Shown here piece by piece: positions 47,680-55,952 of a stretch of DNA of 64,000 nucleotides (within the stretch, counting starts at the first letter, position 1; the number at the start of each line of letters is the position of its first letter). The translations under genes were made by a program, and so were the position numbers. The stretch lies in the NCBI GenBank assembly GCA_963722715.1, contig CAVROA010000004.1:62001-126000 (forward strand), written 5' to 3'. This DNA comes from DASQGA01 sp963722715. GTDB taxonomy: Bacteria > Actinomycetota > Thermoleophilia > Gaiellales > Gaiellaceae. The notes beneath the pieces were generated by a model. That model saw nothing but the letters and a program-made list of their open reading frames with translations. It was not told the origin of the DNA and searched no databases.

Positions 47680-47767
47680 AACCCCTGCACGTTGCGGACA
47701 TGGCGCCGACGTCCACGAGTTCTCGGCCGCAAAATCCCTGGAAACGTCGCGGTTTTCGCAATTCTTC

Positions 47768-47776
47768 TGCTAGAAT
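47768..47776 (+). promoter_or_regulatory. Candidate extended -10 promoter of carD
   Basis: TGC followed by TAGAAT forms a TGn extended -10 element 58 bases before the carD TTG start. No good -35 hexamer sits 17 bases upstream, as is common for extended -10 promoters. The leader then contains AGGAGGAGAGG as ribosome site. A separate carD promoter is plausible given the 154-base gap after disA. Confidence 0.5.
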
Positions 47777-47833
47777 GGGCCTCGTTCCCAAGGCGTCCCG
47801 GACTGCTTCATTTCAGGTAGAGGAGGAGAGGGC

Positions 47834-48340
47834 TTGTACAAAGTCGGCGACAAGGTCGTCTACCCCCACCACGGCGCGGGCACGGTCGTAAAGAAGGAAA
47901 CTCGCACCGTCCTGGGTGAAGAACGGGTGTACCTGACCATCAAGATCGAGCACAACGACATGACCGTGAACGTGCCCGCAGAGAATGCAGAGCGGGTCGG
48001 ACTCCGGAGCGTGATCGACGAGGAGCACATCGAGCGGGTGCTCGACGTCCTGCACGGCGACGGCACGAAGATGCCGAAGAACTGGAATCGCCGCTTCAAG
48101 TACAACCGGGACAAGATGAAGACCGGCGACATCTTCGAGCTGGCCGAGGTCGTCCGAAACCTCTCCCTGCGAGATAGCGAGAAGGGCCTCTCCACGGGCG
48201 AGAAGCAGATGTTCGTGAAGGCGAAGAAGATCCTTGCCAGCGAGCTGATGTACGCGAAGGGCTTCGACGAGGACGGCGCAACCGCCTGGCTCGACGAGGA
48301 GCTCAGCGCGGTCGGCAAGTCTGCCCTGGCAACCACCTAG
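47834..48340 (+). CDS. carD: CarD-family transcription regulator
   Basis: 168 residues, TTG start after a strong AGGAGG site. The N-terminal RNA polymerase interaction domain (YKVGDKVVYPHHGAGTVV, LTIKIEHNDMTVNVPAENA) precedes a helical DNA-binding domain (KNWNRRFKYNRDKMKTGDIF, ELAEVVRNL, GLSTGEKQMFVKAKKILASE). Binds RNAP beta and stabilises open complexes; essential in mycobacteria. It occupies the place of yacL in the Bacillus order. A 110-base repeat element follows. Confidence 0.96.
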   Translation: MYKVGDKVVYPHHGAGTVVKKETRTVLGEERVYLTIKIEHNDMTVNVPAENAERVGLRSVIDEEHIERVLDVLHGDGTKMPKNWNRRFKYNRDKMKTGDIFELAEVVRNLSLRDSEKGLSTGEKQMFVKAKKILASELMYAKGFDEDGATAWLDEELSAVGKSALATT

Positions 48341-48450
48341 CAGGAGGGCTCGCCGAAACGCAGCAGTGCCGTCGGCGCAGGCTCCCTGCGTCCTGCCTCG
48401 GAACGACCATCGCACCCCGACGACGAGCGGCGTTCCACCGATCCCTCCTA
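48341..48450. repeat. Palindromic intergenic repeat, copy D (inverted, with about 50-bp insertion)
   Basis: Reads as the reverse orientation of copies A and B: the left part contains CGAAACGCAGCAGTGCCGTC, identical to the complement of copy A, and the right end is CGTTCCACCGATCCCTCCTA, close to its other arm. Between them lie about 50 extra bases, giving 110 in total. The first base follows the carD stop immediately. Unlike the other copies it sits between co-directional genes (carD and ispD). Confidence 0.75.
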
Positions 48451-48523
48451 CTAGGGCAAGGGGTGGGGCCCAGGAGGCGCGCCTGCTCGACCTCGGACCG
48501 GCGCGGCGCGGCATGCTACAGCG

Positions 48524-49207
48524 GTGTCCGATACCGGCGTCTGGGCGATCCTTGTTGCAGCTGGGCGCGGTGAGCGCCTGGGCGGTGAGCGCCCGAAGGC
48601 GTTTGCGAAGCTGGGCGATCGGCCCCTGCTGGCCGAGAGCCTCGAGCGGCTGGAGGATTCCGAGTGGATCGAGGCGATCGTCGTCGTCGTGCACGAGGAC
48701 TGGGTCGAGCCTGCGATCCTCCTCGCCGAGGAGCTGGGCGCGGGCAAGGTGAACGCGTGCGTGCCGGGCGGTGAGACGAGGGCAGACTCCGTGCGCCTCG
48801 GAATGGGCGAGGTTCCGAATGAGGCGGCGGTTGTCCTCGTGCACGACGCCGCGAGGCCCTTCCTGCCGCCCGAGGTGATCGACCGAGTGCTCCAGGCGCT
48901 CGGGGAGGGCTGGGACGGAGTCGTGCCGGCCCTCGAGGTGGCCGACACGCTGAAACGGGCCAGGGCCGACGGCGCGGTCATCGAGACCGTCGAGCGTGAG
49001 GGGCTCTACGGAGTTCAGACGCCGCAGGCGTTCGTCGCCGAGACCTTCCGCCGGGCTCTGGCCGGCTCGATGGGATCGCTCACCGACTGCGCGGGGTTCG
49101 TCGAGGCAAGCGGCGGCCGCGTCAGGATCGTCGAGGGGGACAGGCGTCTGGTCAAAGTGACGACCGCGGAGGACCTCGAGCTCGTCGAGGCGCTGCTCAG
49201 CCGGTGA
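48524..49207 (+). CDS. ispD: 2-C-methyl-D-erythritol 4-phosphate cytidylyltransferase
   Basis: 227 residues, GTG start. The nucleotide-binding start AILVAAGRGERLGGERPKAF, then GGETRADSVRLGM, VLVHDAARPFL and YGVQTPQAF are IspD signatures. Third step of the MEP isoprenoid pathway. Overlaps the next PHP-domain gene by four bases; ispF follows that gene. Conserved position after disA-carD. Confidence 0.97.
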   Translation: MSDTGVWAILVAAGRGERLGGERPKAFAKLGDRPLLAESLERLEDSEWIEAIVVVVHEDWVEPAILLAEELGAGKVNACVPGGETRADSVRLGMGEVPNEAAVVLVHDAARPFLPPEVIDRVLQALGEGWDGVVPALEVADTLKRARADGAVIETVEREGLYGVQTPQAFVAETFRRALAGSMGSLTDCAGFVEASGGRVRIVEGDRRLVKVTTAEDLELVEALLSR

Positions 49208-50034
49208 TCGTCGACTACCACATGCACCTCCGTGGCCCGGCTGCAGGGCCGGAAGAGGGCCCGGTCGAGCACACAGCAGCCGCGGTCGAGGCTTATGTCG
49301 ACGCGGCCGCTGCGCATGGCGTCGACGAGATCGGCTTCACCGAGCACCTCTACTACTTCCGCCAGTTCGAGAGCCTCGTCACGCATCCATACCAGCGAGA
49401 CCGCATGGGACACGATCTCGAGACCTACGTCGACGCTGTGGTCGAATCGAAGAGCCGGGGCCTGCCGGTGAAGCTCGCGCTCGAGGTCGACTGGTTCCAG
49501 GGGCGGGAAGAGGAGCTCGCGGAGGCACTCGAGCCTTATCCATGGGACTACCTGGTCGGCTCGGTGCACATCGTCGACGGAGAGGCGATCGACCTCGAGC
49601 CGGGGGCGTGGGAGCACCGGTCGGTCGGCGACGTCTGGCGTCGCTACTTCGATCAGTTGCGCGCTCTGGCCCGCAGCCGGCTCGTCGACGTGCTCGCGCA
49701 CCCGGACCTCGTGAAGATCTTCGGACGCCGTCCGACGCCCGAGCAGGCGAGAGCGCAGTACGAGGAGACCGTGGACGTTCTTGACGAGTGTGAGGTCGCG
49801 GTAGAGGTCTCGAGCGCCGGCCTGCACCGGCCCGTGGGGGAGATCTATCCCGCGCCCGAATTTCTCGCCCTCTGCGGGGAGCACGGGGTCGCCGCCACCA
49901 CGGCCTCGGACGCGCACCTCTCCCAGAACGTCGGCAGGGACCTTGACCGCGCCGTCGAGCACCTGCGGCAAGCGGGGTACGAGACGATCACGGTGTTCGA
50001 CGGACGCCGGGCCAGGCAGGAGCCGCTCGGATGA
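49204..50034 (+). CDS. PHP-domain phosphoesterase, histidinol-phosphatase-like
   Basis: 276 residues, GTG start overlapping ispD. PHP motifs: VDYHMHLRGP, GFTEHLYYF, LEVDWFQG, VGSVHIVDG, VLAHPDLVKIFG, VEVSSAG and TASDAHL. The layout matches HisK-type histidinol-phosphate phosphatases. No other histidine gene is near, and it lies between ispD and ispF, so the substrate is uncertain. Its TGA overlaps the ispF ATG (ATGA). Confidence 0.88.
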   Translation: MIVDYHMHLRGPAAGPEEGPVEHTAAAVEAYVDAAAAHGVDEIGFTEHLYYFRQFESLVTHPYQRDRMGHDLETYVDAVVESKSRGLPVKLALEVDWFQGREEELAEALEPYPWDYLVGSVHIVDGEAIDLEPGAWEHRSVGDVWRRYFDQLRALARSRLVDVLAHPDLVKIFGRRPTPEQARAQYEETVDVLDECEVAVEVSSAGLHRPVGEIYPAPEFLALCGEHGVAATTASDAHLSQNVGRDLDRAVEHLRQAGYETITVFDGRRARQEPLG

Positions 50035-50512
50035 GCGATCTGCGGGTCGGGATCGGCGTCGACGCACACGCCCTGAGCGAAGGTGTGCCGTTGGTGCTCG
50101 CAGGGGTCGAGTTTCCGGCAGAGCCGGGGCTCGTCGGGCACTCCGACGGGGACGTCATCTCGCATGCGTTGATCGACGCGCTGCTCGGGGCAGCGGGGCT
50201 CGGAGACATCGGCGAGCTCTTCCCCCGGGAACGCCTGCCTGGCACGGAGCCTCGTCGATCAGCCTCCTCCAGCACACGTGCCAGGTCGTCCGCGAAGCAG
50301 GCTTCGAGCTTGTGAACGCGGACTGCGTCCTGGTGGGGGAGCGGCCCAGGATCGCGACCGTTCGAGCCGAGATGCGGGCTCGGCTGGCCGGAGCCATGGG
50401 TACGGAGCCGGATCGCGTCACGGTTCGCGCAACCACCACCGACGGGCTCGGTTTCACGGGACGAGGCGAGGGCCTCGCAGCTCACGCCGTCGCGCTTCTT
50501 CGCCGTGCGTAG
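50031..50512 (+). pseudogene. ispF: 2-C-methyl-D-erythritol 2,4-cyclodiphosphate synthase, frameshifted
   Basis: First frame: RVGIGVDAHAL and GHSDGDVISHALIDALLGAAG carry the metal ligands Asp, His and His, then GDIGELFP. Second frame: GTPAWHGASSISLLQHTCQVV type sequence (WHGASSISLLQ, ELVNADCVLVGERPRI, TVRATTTDGLGFTGRGEG) completes IspF. The switch is at the run of five C at 50222-50226, where a sixth C would restore FPPGTPAWHG. Since ispF is normally essential, a missing base in the sequence is the simplest explanation. Restored length is about 160 residues. Confidence 0.88.
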
Positions 50513-50525
50513 CCCTCGGATCGCG

Positions 50526-51044
50526 ATGCGCACCCTGTCTCAGCGCTGGCCCAGGCTCCTGGCGCTCGCACTCCTCGTGGGGGCGGTTGGCTGCTTCTTC
50601 CTTCCGTTCCTTGTGGTCGACTTCGAGCCGCGTCGCGCCAGCGCGACCGGGATCCAGCTCGTCACCGACTCGGCGTCGTACAGCGGGGTATATCTGCACG
50701 CTTCCTATGAAGGCGACGTCGAGACCCTGGTCCGAAACGGGCGCTTCTGGGCGATCCCGTCCTTCGCGTTCGCGCTTCTGGCCCTCGTCCTCGCGCTGCT
50801 TCCATCGCGGGCGTGCTGGGTCGCAGCCGTGTGCATGTGCGTTCTCGGCGTCTTCACGCTCTTCGCCGTCTTCCAGGGAACGAGCTCGCCCTTCCATCCG
50901 CCCTTTCCCGATCACCGCTACGGCTTCTGGCTGGCGATCCTCTTCCTCCTCGGAGGCGGGGCGGCGCTCGGCTTCTGGCTGAGTCAGCCCGCGAGCTACC
51001 GGGTTTCAGACAGCCGGCTGCCGGATTGGCTCCGCGACGTCTGA
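50526..51044 (+). CDS. Membrane protein of unknown function (four predicted spans)
   Basis: 172 residues from ATG at 50526; GTG at 50505, overlapping the ispF stop, is an alternative. Hydrophobic spans near 12-32, 74-92, 97-118 and 133-153, with an extracytoplasmic loop of about 40 residues (DFEPRRASATGIQLVTDSAS) between the first two. No family recognised. Its 3' end overlaps the convergent mutY by about 39 bases. Confidence 0.65.
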   Translation: MRTLSQRWPRLLALALLVGAVGCFFLPFLVVDFEPRRASATGIQLVTDSASYSGVYLHASYEGDVETLVRNGRFWAIPSFAFALLALVLALLPSRACWVAAVCMCVLGVFTLFAVFQGTSSPFHPPFPDHRYGFWLAILFLLGGGAALGFWLSQPASYRVSDSRLPDWLRDV

Positions 51045-51760
51045 CCCGTCCGGGAGTGAGACGAGCGCGCCGCTCCGGTGCACGAGGCCGTCCCGCTCCA
51101 GCGCCTCCACTGCCTCTCCGTCCAGCTCGGAGAGGGGCGGGGCTCCTCCGCCACCCGCCGCAAGGTGCTCGCCCGACGCTGCCGGAACGACCCTTCGAAC
51201 CGGCTCTGCTTTCGCCGCGGCTCGTACCGGCGGCCGCGCGAGGGACAACCGAAGGCGAGTGGGCAGATCTCGCAGCGCGGTATCCGCGCCAGGCAGATCG
51301 TGGCGCCGAGATCCATCAAGGCCTGGCCGGAGCGGTGCGAGAACGTCTCGCCGGTTCGCTCCTGGACGCGGGCGACGTTGGTGTCGACGGGCAGCACCGG
51401 TCGGCCGAGCGCGAAGCTCGAGACGGCGGCCGCCGTGTAAGGGCCGACTCCGGGGAGCTCGGTCAGGTCGTCCGGCCAGCCGCGCTCGGCGATACGCCGG
51501 GCGGCGCGGTGCAGGCTGACTGCGCGCCGGTTATAGCCGAGGCCCTGCCAGGCCTGGATGACCTCGGCGAGACTCGCAGCCGCGAGCGCGTTCGCGGTCG
51601 GCCAGAGGACGAGCCAGGCACGGTAGCGGGGGACGACCCGATCCACCTGCGTCTGCTGGAGCATCACCTCCGAGACGAGGATGGCGTAAGGGTCGCGAGT
51701 TCGCCGCCACGGGAGGTCGCGACCGTGCTCGTCGAACCACGACAGGAGAGCCGCCTCCAC
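51006..51760 (-). CDS. mutY: A/G-specific adenine glycosylase MutY, frameshift near C-terminus
   Basis: About 250 residues. HhH-GPD core with ILVSEVMLQQTQVDRVVPRY, AWQGLGYNRRA, LPGVGPYTAAAVSSFALG and the catalytic Asp in LPVDTNVARV. The 4Fe-4S cysteines have the classic 6-2-5 spacing (CLARIPRCEICPLAFGC). One C appears missing near 51135; with it the chain continues PRPLSELDGEAVEALERDGL and ends at 51006. No NUDIX-like 8-oxoG-recognition domain is present, unlike E. coli MutY. Removes A opposite 8-oxoG. Confidence 0.88.
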
Positions 51761-52029
51761 TACACGAGGACTCTAGTGAAGAGAACGAGAAGCGAGGATC
51801 GTGCTGCGAACAGCTGCACGATCGAGGACGACGACGAGATCTCGGTCGACGGATGGGAACGCGAGTACGCGCGAGCGTGGCGAGTGCTCGGTATCGCTCG
51901 CGAGATGTCGGGCTATGGGTCTTGACGAAGACTACGACGGGATCCTGCTGTTCGCTGGAGCGCGCAGGCACCGCGCCTCTTCATCACATGGGACGATATC
52001 CAAACCGGCAGGCATGAGATAATCCGCGC
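51761..52029. other. Intergenic region between mutY and a broken MFS gene
   Basis: 269 bases without a recognised gene. A 49-codon frame (GTG at 51776 to TGA at 51925, containing DDDEISVDGWEREYARAW) is acidic and helical but has no identifiable ribosome site or family, so I do not call it a gene. GATAAT at 52018-52023 could be a -10 element placing the transcript start at the GTG at 52030 (a leaderless mRNA). Confidence 0.4.
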
Positions 52030-53628
52030 GTGAGCGAACGCGCGGCTCCGGCGCTGTTGCGGACACGCCTCCTCGACGGTTCCCGCTCGGTGGGGCTCGT
52101 GCTGGTGTCGTTGATCTGGTGGCGGCGGTCGCTAACTGAATATGTCTGTAGCTAACGTCGCCTTGCCGGACATTGGCGCGGCGTTTGACTCTTCGCAAAC
52201 GACGCTGAACTGGTCGCGGTCGCGTACTCGCTCGGCCTGGCCGCGTCAGTGCTCTGGCTCGGCGCGCTCGGCGACGCTATGGGCGCAAACTGATGCTCGT
52301 CTGGGCATGGTGCTCTCCATCCGGCCTGTCTCGTGGCGGCCTACGCGTCGGACGAGATCCTGTTGTGGCCCGGCTCGTGGGCGGGGTCTCGGCGGGGATA
52401 GCCTACCAGACGACGCTCGCACTGATCACGGCGCTGTGGTCGGGGCCGGGCGGTACGAAGTGGATCGCGCTGTGGTCGGCGATCGGCGGCGGCATCGCCG
52501 CTCTCGGTACGCTCGTCGCCGGCGGCTCTCGAGGACTTCTGGTGGGGATCGGTCTTCCTGGTCACGCTTGCCGCTCGTCGGTGTCGCGCTGCTGATGGCG
52601 ATGGTTTTCGTGCCGAGCCACGTCAAGGAGACGACGGATCCTGTCGACAACCTCGGCGGCATCCTGTCGGTCTTGCTGGTGGGCGCGCTGATCCTGGGTA
52701 TCAACTTCGCGCCGGTGCCGAACGAGGGAGCGCTGGCGTCGGATTGATGGTCGTGGCGGTGCTGCGGCGATCGCCTTCTCATCCGCCAGCGTCGTCGCAA
52801 AACCCGCTCTACGACCTCGCGTGCGGGACGCCGCACTTCTGGGTCGCTGCGTGCGCCGGGATCATCGTGTTCGGCTCGCTTGATGGCGGCGGCGTTCGTG
52901 AGTCAGCAGTACCTGCAGAACGTGCTCGGCTACTCGACCTCGAGGCGGAGCAGCGATCTGCCGGCGATCGTGTTCATGATCCTGTTGCGCCGCGCTCGGC
53001 GAAGCTGGTCGGGGCGCGAGGAGCGCGGTTCACCTGCTGTTTGGCTACGTCTTCCTTCTGCTCGCGTTCCTCTGGATGCTCATGCGCTGGAAGGAGGACA
53101 TCTCCGACTGGCAGGTCGCGCTCGCATACGTCTTCATCGGGATCGGCGTCGGGCTTGCAGGACGCCGGCGTGTACTCGCTCCCGGGTGGTCCGGTCGAGC
53201 GGCGGGATGGCTGGGGACGGCTGACCTGCAACGCGACCTCGGCGGTGCCTGCTGACGTCGATCTTCGGAGCGCTCTCGCCGCGGCTACGCCTCGGCGATG
53301 GGTGCGCGATCGCAGCGTCCCGAACGCCGACAAGGTCACCGACAGCACCCAGAGCGAGCTCAGCTCTCGTTCGCCAGCGCGAGAACTGCCGAGCAAGACC
53401 CGCAGTACGCGAGCGAGATCAGGGCGCGGCGAAGATGTCTTCCTCGAGGGCGATGAGTGGGCGTACACAGCGGCGTCGTCGCGATTCTGCTGGCGCCGTG
53501 CTGTCTTTCTTCTATCCGAGGCACGAGGAGGAGAAGGGGCTGCTGCCGGGTACCACGCCGAGGACGCGGAAAGGCCGCGAATCGGCGGGAAGGGCCGAGG
53601 GCCGGAAGCCGCAGACGGTGGCGGGTAA
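52030..53628 (+). pseudogene. MFS drug-efflux transporter (DHA2/EmrB-QacA type), many frameshifts
   Basis: Fragments in all three frames join into one 14-span transporter of about 530 residues: MSERAAPALL (GTG 52030), MSVANVALPDIGAAFD, GLAASVLWLGALG, VGGVSAGIAYQTTLALITAL, AIGGGIAALGTLVAGG, MVFVPSHVKETTDPVDNLGG, MAAAFVSQQYLQNVLGYS, WQVALAYVFIGIGVGLAG and SFFYPRHEEEKGLL. At least ten single-base indels are needed, many being loss of one base from a doubled G or C (52119, 52133, 52211). Protein sense between indels is intact. True decay or a poor sequence patch. The end overlaps the next gene as TAATG. Confidence 0.75.
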
Positions 53629-54516
53629 TGGAGAAATGCTGCTCTTGCGCTTCTGCGCTGCTTTCGCTGGCGGCGACGCTCTGGCAGAAGGTCTGCTGAA
53701 CTCGGCGAGGGTTCGATGAAAGGCGAAGTGTTTGGTGCTTGACGCAGTGGGTGTGGCTGGCGGACTCGGAGCGCAGATCGCCGGCGTGTGCCTGCAGGCG
53801 GCCGCGCTGGACCGGGGTCGCGTTCGATCATCCAGCCGCTCCTCGTCACGACGGTATCTTCGCCATCCCGCTCGGGTATTTCCTGACGGCCAGGAGATCA
53901 CTCGGCGCGTTGTGCTGGCGCCGAGATCATTGTCGTCGGCCTGGCAGTCTTCGCCTCCTTTGCCGATCCAGCGGCAGGTGTAACGACGCTCCGGGGACCG
54001 ACTGGGTCATGTCTATAATCGTGATCGGCGCGGTCTGCGTCGCGCTGCTCCTGTTCGCGAACCGCGGCAGCCTGACTGCCAGAGCCGCCACCCTCGGGAC
54101 GCTGGCCGGTGTCCTCTACGGACCTCGGCGACCTTGATGAAGCCGGTGGTCGAAAATCTGCATACGGAGGGGTTCGGGGCGGTGCTCTCCGAATGGGAGC
54201 TGTGGGTGATGGCCGTGGCTGGGATCGTGGGCTTCCTCGTCCAACAGCTCTCACTCTCGACAGGGAGGCTGGTGGCGTCCGTGGCGACTGTCTCGGTCGC
54301 CAACCCGGTCGTCAGCGTCATGCTCGGCGCGCTCGTCTTGCAGGAGGCGTTCAACAAGAATCCGCCCTGGCACGCCGTCGTCGGGGTCGGCGGGCTCGCG
54401 CTGGCCCTCCTCGGCGCGATCGTGATCTCATCCGTGCAGGAGCAGGAGAGAAAGGTAGATGCCGAGACTGGCGCCCCGCCCTTGCCGAGCGCCGCCGCTC
54501 CCGGCGAGAAAACTAA
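53628..54516 (+). pseudogene. DMT/EamA-type permease, several frameshifts
   Basis: Fragments read in order: ATG at 53628 (MEK), ATLWQK/GLLNSARV, TQWVWLADS, AGVCLQAAALDRGRV, IFAIPLGYFLTA, MSIIVIGAVCVALLLFANRG, RAATLGTLAGVLYG, then a long intact frame MKPVVENLHTEGFGAVLSEW to ALLGAIVISSVQEQER. This is a 10-span drug/metabolite-type permease with at least six indels, again with meaningful protein on each side. The start overlaps the end of the preceding MFS gene, suggesting a former two-gene operon. Confidence 0.65.
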
Positions 54517-54519
54517 CCC

Positions 54520-54813
54520 TCAGAGAAGCCGGACGAGCGCGTCGGCGCAGAGGAGAGGGCCGAAGACGAGCGAGATCCAGGCAGCTAGGACAGAGCCGTT
54601 CGCCTCGAGCCACGCTTCCGAGCGGAGTATCCAGCTCTCGGCTCGGCTCCCAAAGAGCATGCAAAGGCCGACCGGCAGCCAGACGAGTACGCTCGCGACA
54701 ACGATGTAGAGGGCGGCCAGCCCGGTCTCCTCGTCGGCCCGGAGGCCCGCGGCAGCGATCGATGCGGCGGCGAGCACCGTGACCGCGAAGCGCTTCGTTC
54801 CATGCGAACGCAC
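54520..54813 (-). pseudogene. Remnant of a GAP/LysE-like membrane protein
   Basis: 97 codons containing KRFAVTVLAAASIAAAGLRA, YIVVASVLVWLPVGLCMLFG and a final span (VLAAWISLVFGPLLCADALV). The segment resembles the C-terminal third of GAP (Sap, sulfolipid-1-addressing) family membrane proteins. The N-terminal spans are missing, because the divergent gltX begins 79 bases upstream. Either a decayed fragment or a short stand-alone membrane protein. Confidence 0.45.
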
Positions 54814-54891
54814 TCTGCACAAAGTGGGTGGCCATCCGAGGGTGTGATGATTGCGGGCCAGCCACCAAGGTTGGGGCCGTAGATTGAGCTC

Positions 54892-55950
54892 ATGGTGAGG
54901 GTTCGTTTCGCTCCGAGCCCGACCGGTTCTCTTCACCTCGGCGGTGCGCTCACAGCGGTTGCGAACCGGACTTTCGCGGATGAGCAGAACGGGGTTCTCG
55001 TTCTGCGGATCGACGACACGGACGCCTCGCGGACCGAGGAGGGCTCGGAAGCAGGGATCCTGCGGGACCTGGACTGGCTCGGTGTCCCCTTCGACGAGGG
55101 GCCCGTTCGCCAGAGCGAACGGAACGAGCTCTACCGCGCGGCTGCCGACCGATTGGTCGAGAGCGGGGCCGCTTACGACGACGAGGGCGCGGTCCGCTTC
55201 CGAGGGGAGCACGAGCCGACGCTCCTGCGTGCGGATGGCAGCGCCACCTACCACCTGGCGTCCGTCGTCGACGACATCGACCTCGGGATCACGCACGTCA
55301 TCCGCGGGAAGGATCACCTTCCGAACGAGGCTCTCCACCGCGCCCTCGCGGAAGCCCTCGGCGCCAAGCCTCCGGAGTACCTCCACCATGGTCTCATCCT
55401 CTCCCCCGACGGCGGCAAGCTCTCGAAGCGCTCGGAAGGGGCGACGCTGGCCGACCTCCGCGCGGAAGGCATCCCTGCAGCGGCGGTCCGGGGCTACCTG
55501 CGTGAGCTCGCGCTGCCGCGATCCGATGTTCGGTTCGACCTCGGGCGGCTGCGGCGGCTTGCTGTCGAGGCGATCGCGGCGATGTCGGACGAGGAGCTTG
55601 CCGCGGAGGCCGAAGCGCCGTTGGCCCTGGTGCCCGCCCTCCGCGGGTCGCGGACGCTGGCCGAGGCCCGTCTGACCGCAAGGTCGCTCGAGCAGGCCCC
55701 CGAGCCGTCGGTGGCGACCGAGGACGAGCGCCCCACCCTCGAGCGCTTCGTGGAGCTCCGCGGCGGGGCGCCGGAGGAGCTCGATCCGACCCAGGCGAAG
55801 GCGATCCTCCGGGAGCTGAAGGCCGTCGGCGGCGACCTGCGGACGCTCCGCCGCGTCCTGACGGGCGCCGAGCGCGGGCCCGAGCTTTGGGCGGTGCTCG
55901 CGGCGCTCTCCCGCGACGAGGCTTTGCGCCGCGTCTCGGCTGCCCTCTAG
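54892..55950 (+). CDS. gltX: Glutamyl-tRNA synthetase, short form
   Basis: 352 residues; typical bacterial GluRS is about 470-490. Class I motifs are intact: HIGH-type SPTGSLHLGGALTAV and KMSKS-type GGKLSKRSEGATL. Between GAAYDDEGAVRFRG and LRADGSATYHLASVVDD about 60 residues of the connective/zinc subdomain are absent, and the C-terminal anticodon-binding part is also compact. The catalytic core (THVIRGKDHLPNEALH) is complete. Same position as in Bacillus (ispF-gltX-cysS). Confidence 0.92.
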   Translation: MVRVRFAPSPTGSLHLGGALTAVANRTFADEQNGVLVLRIDDTDASRTEEGSEAGILRDLDWLGVPFDEGPVRQSERNELYRAAADRLVESGAAYDDEGAVRFRGEHEPTLLRADGSATYHLASVVDDIDLGITHVIRGKDHLPNEALHRALAEALGAKPPEYLHHGLILSPDGGKLSKRSEGATLADLRAEGIPAAAVRGYLRELALPRSDVRFDLGRLRRLAVEAIAAMSDEELAAEAEAPLALVPALRGSRTLAEARLTARSLEQAPEPSVATEDERPTLERFVELRGGAPEELDPTQAKAILRELKAVGGDLRTLRRVLTGAERGPELWAVLAALSRDEALRRVSAAL

Positions 55951-55952
55951 AG

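Noticed and set aside
51776..51925. 49-codon acidic small gene
   Set aside because: No ribosome site, no recognised family, and it lies beside a region with many sequence irregularities.
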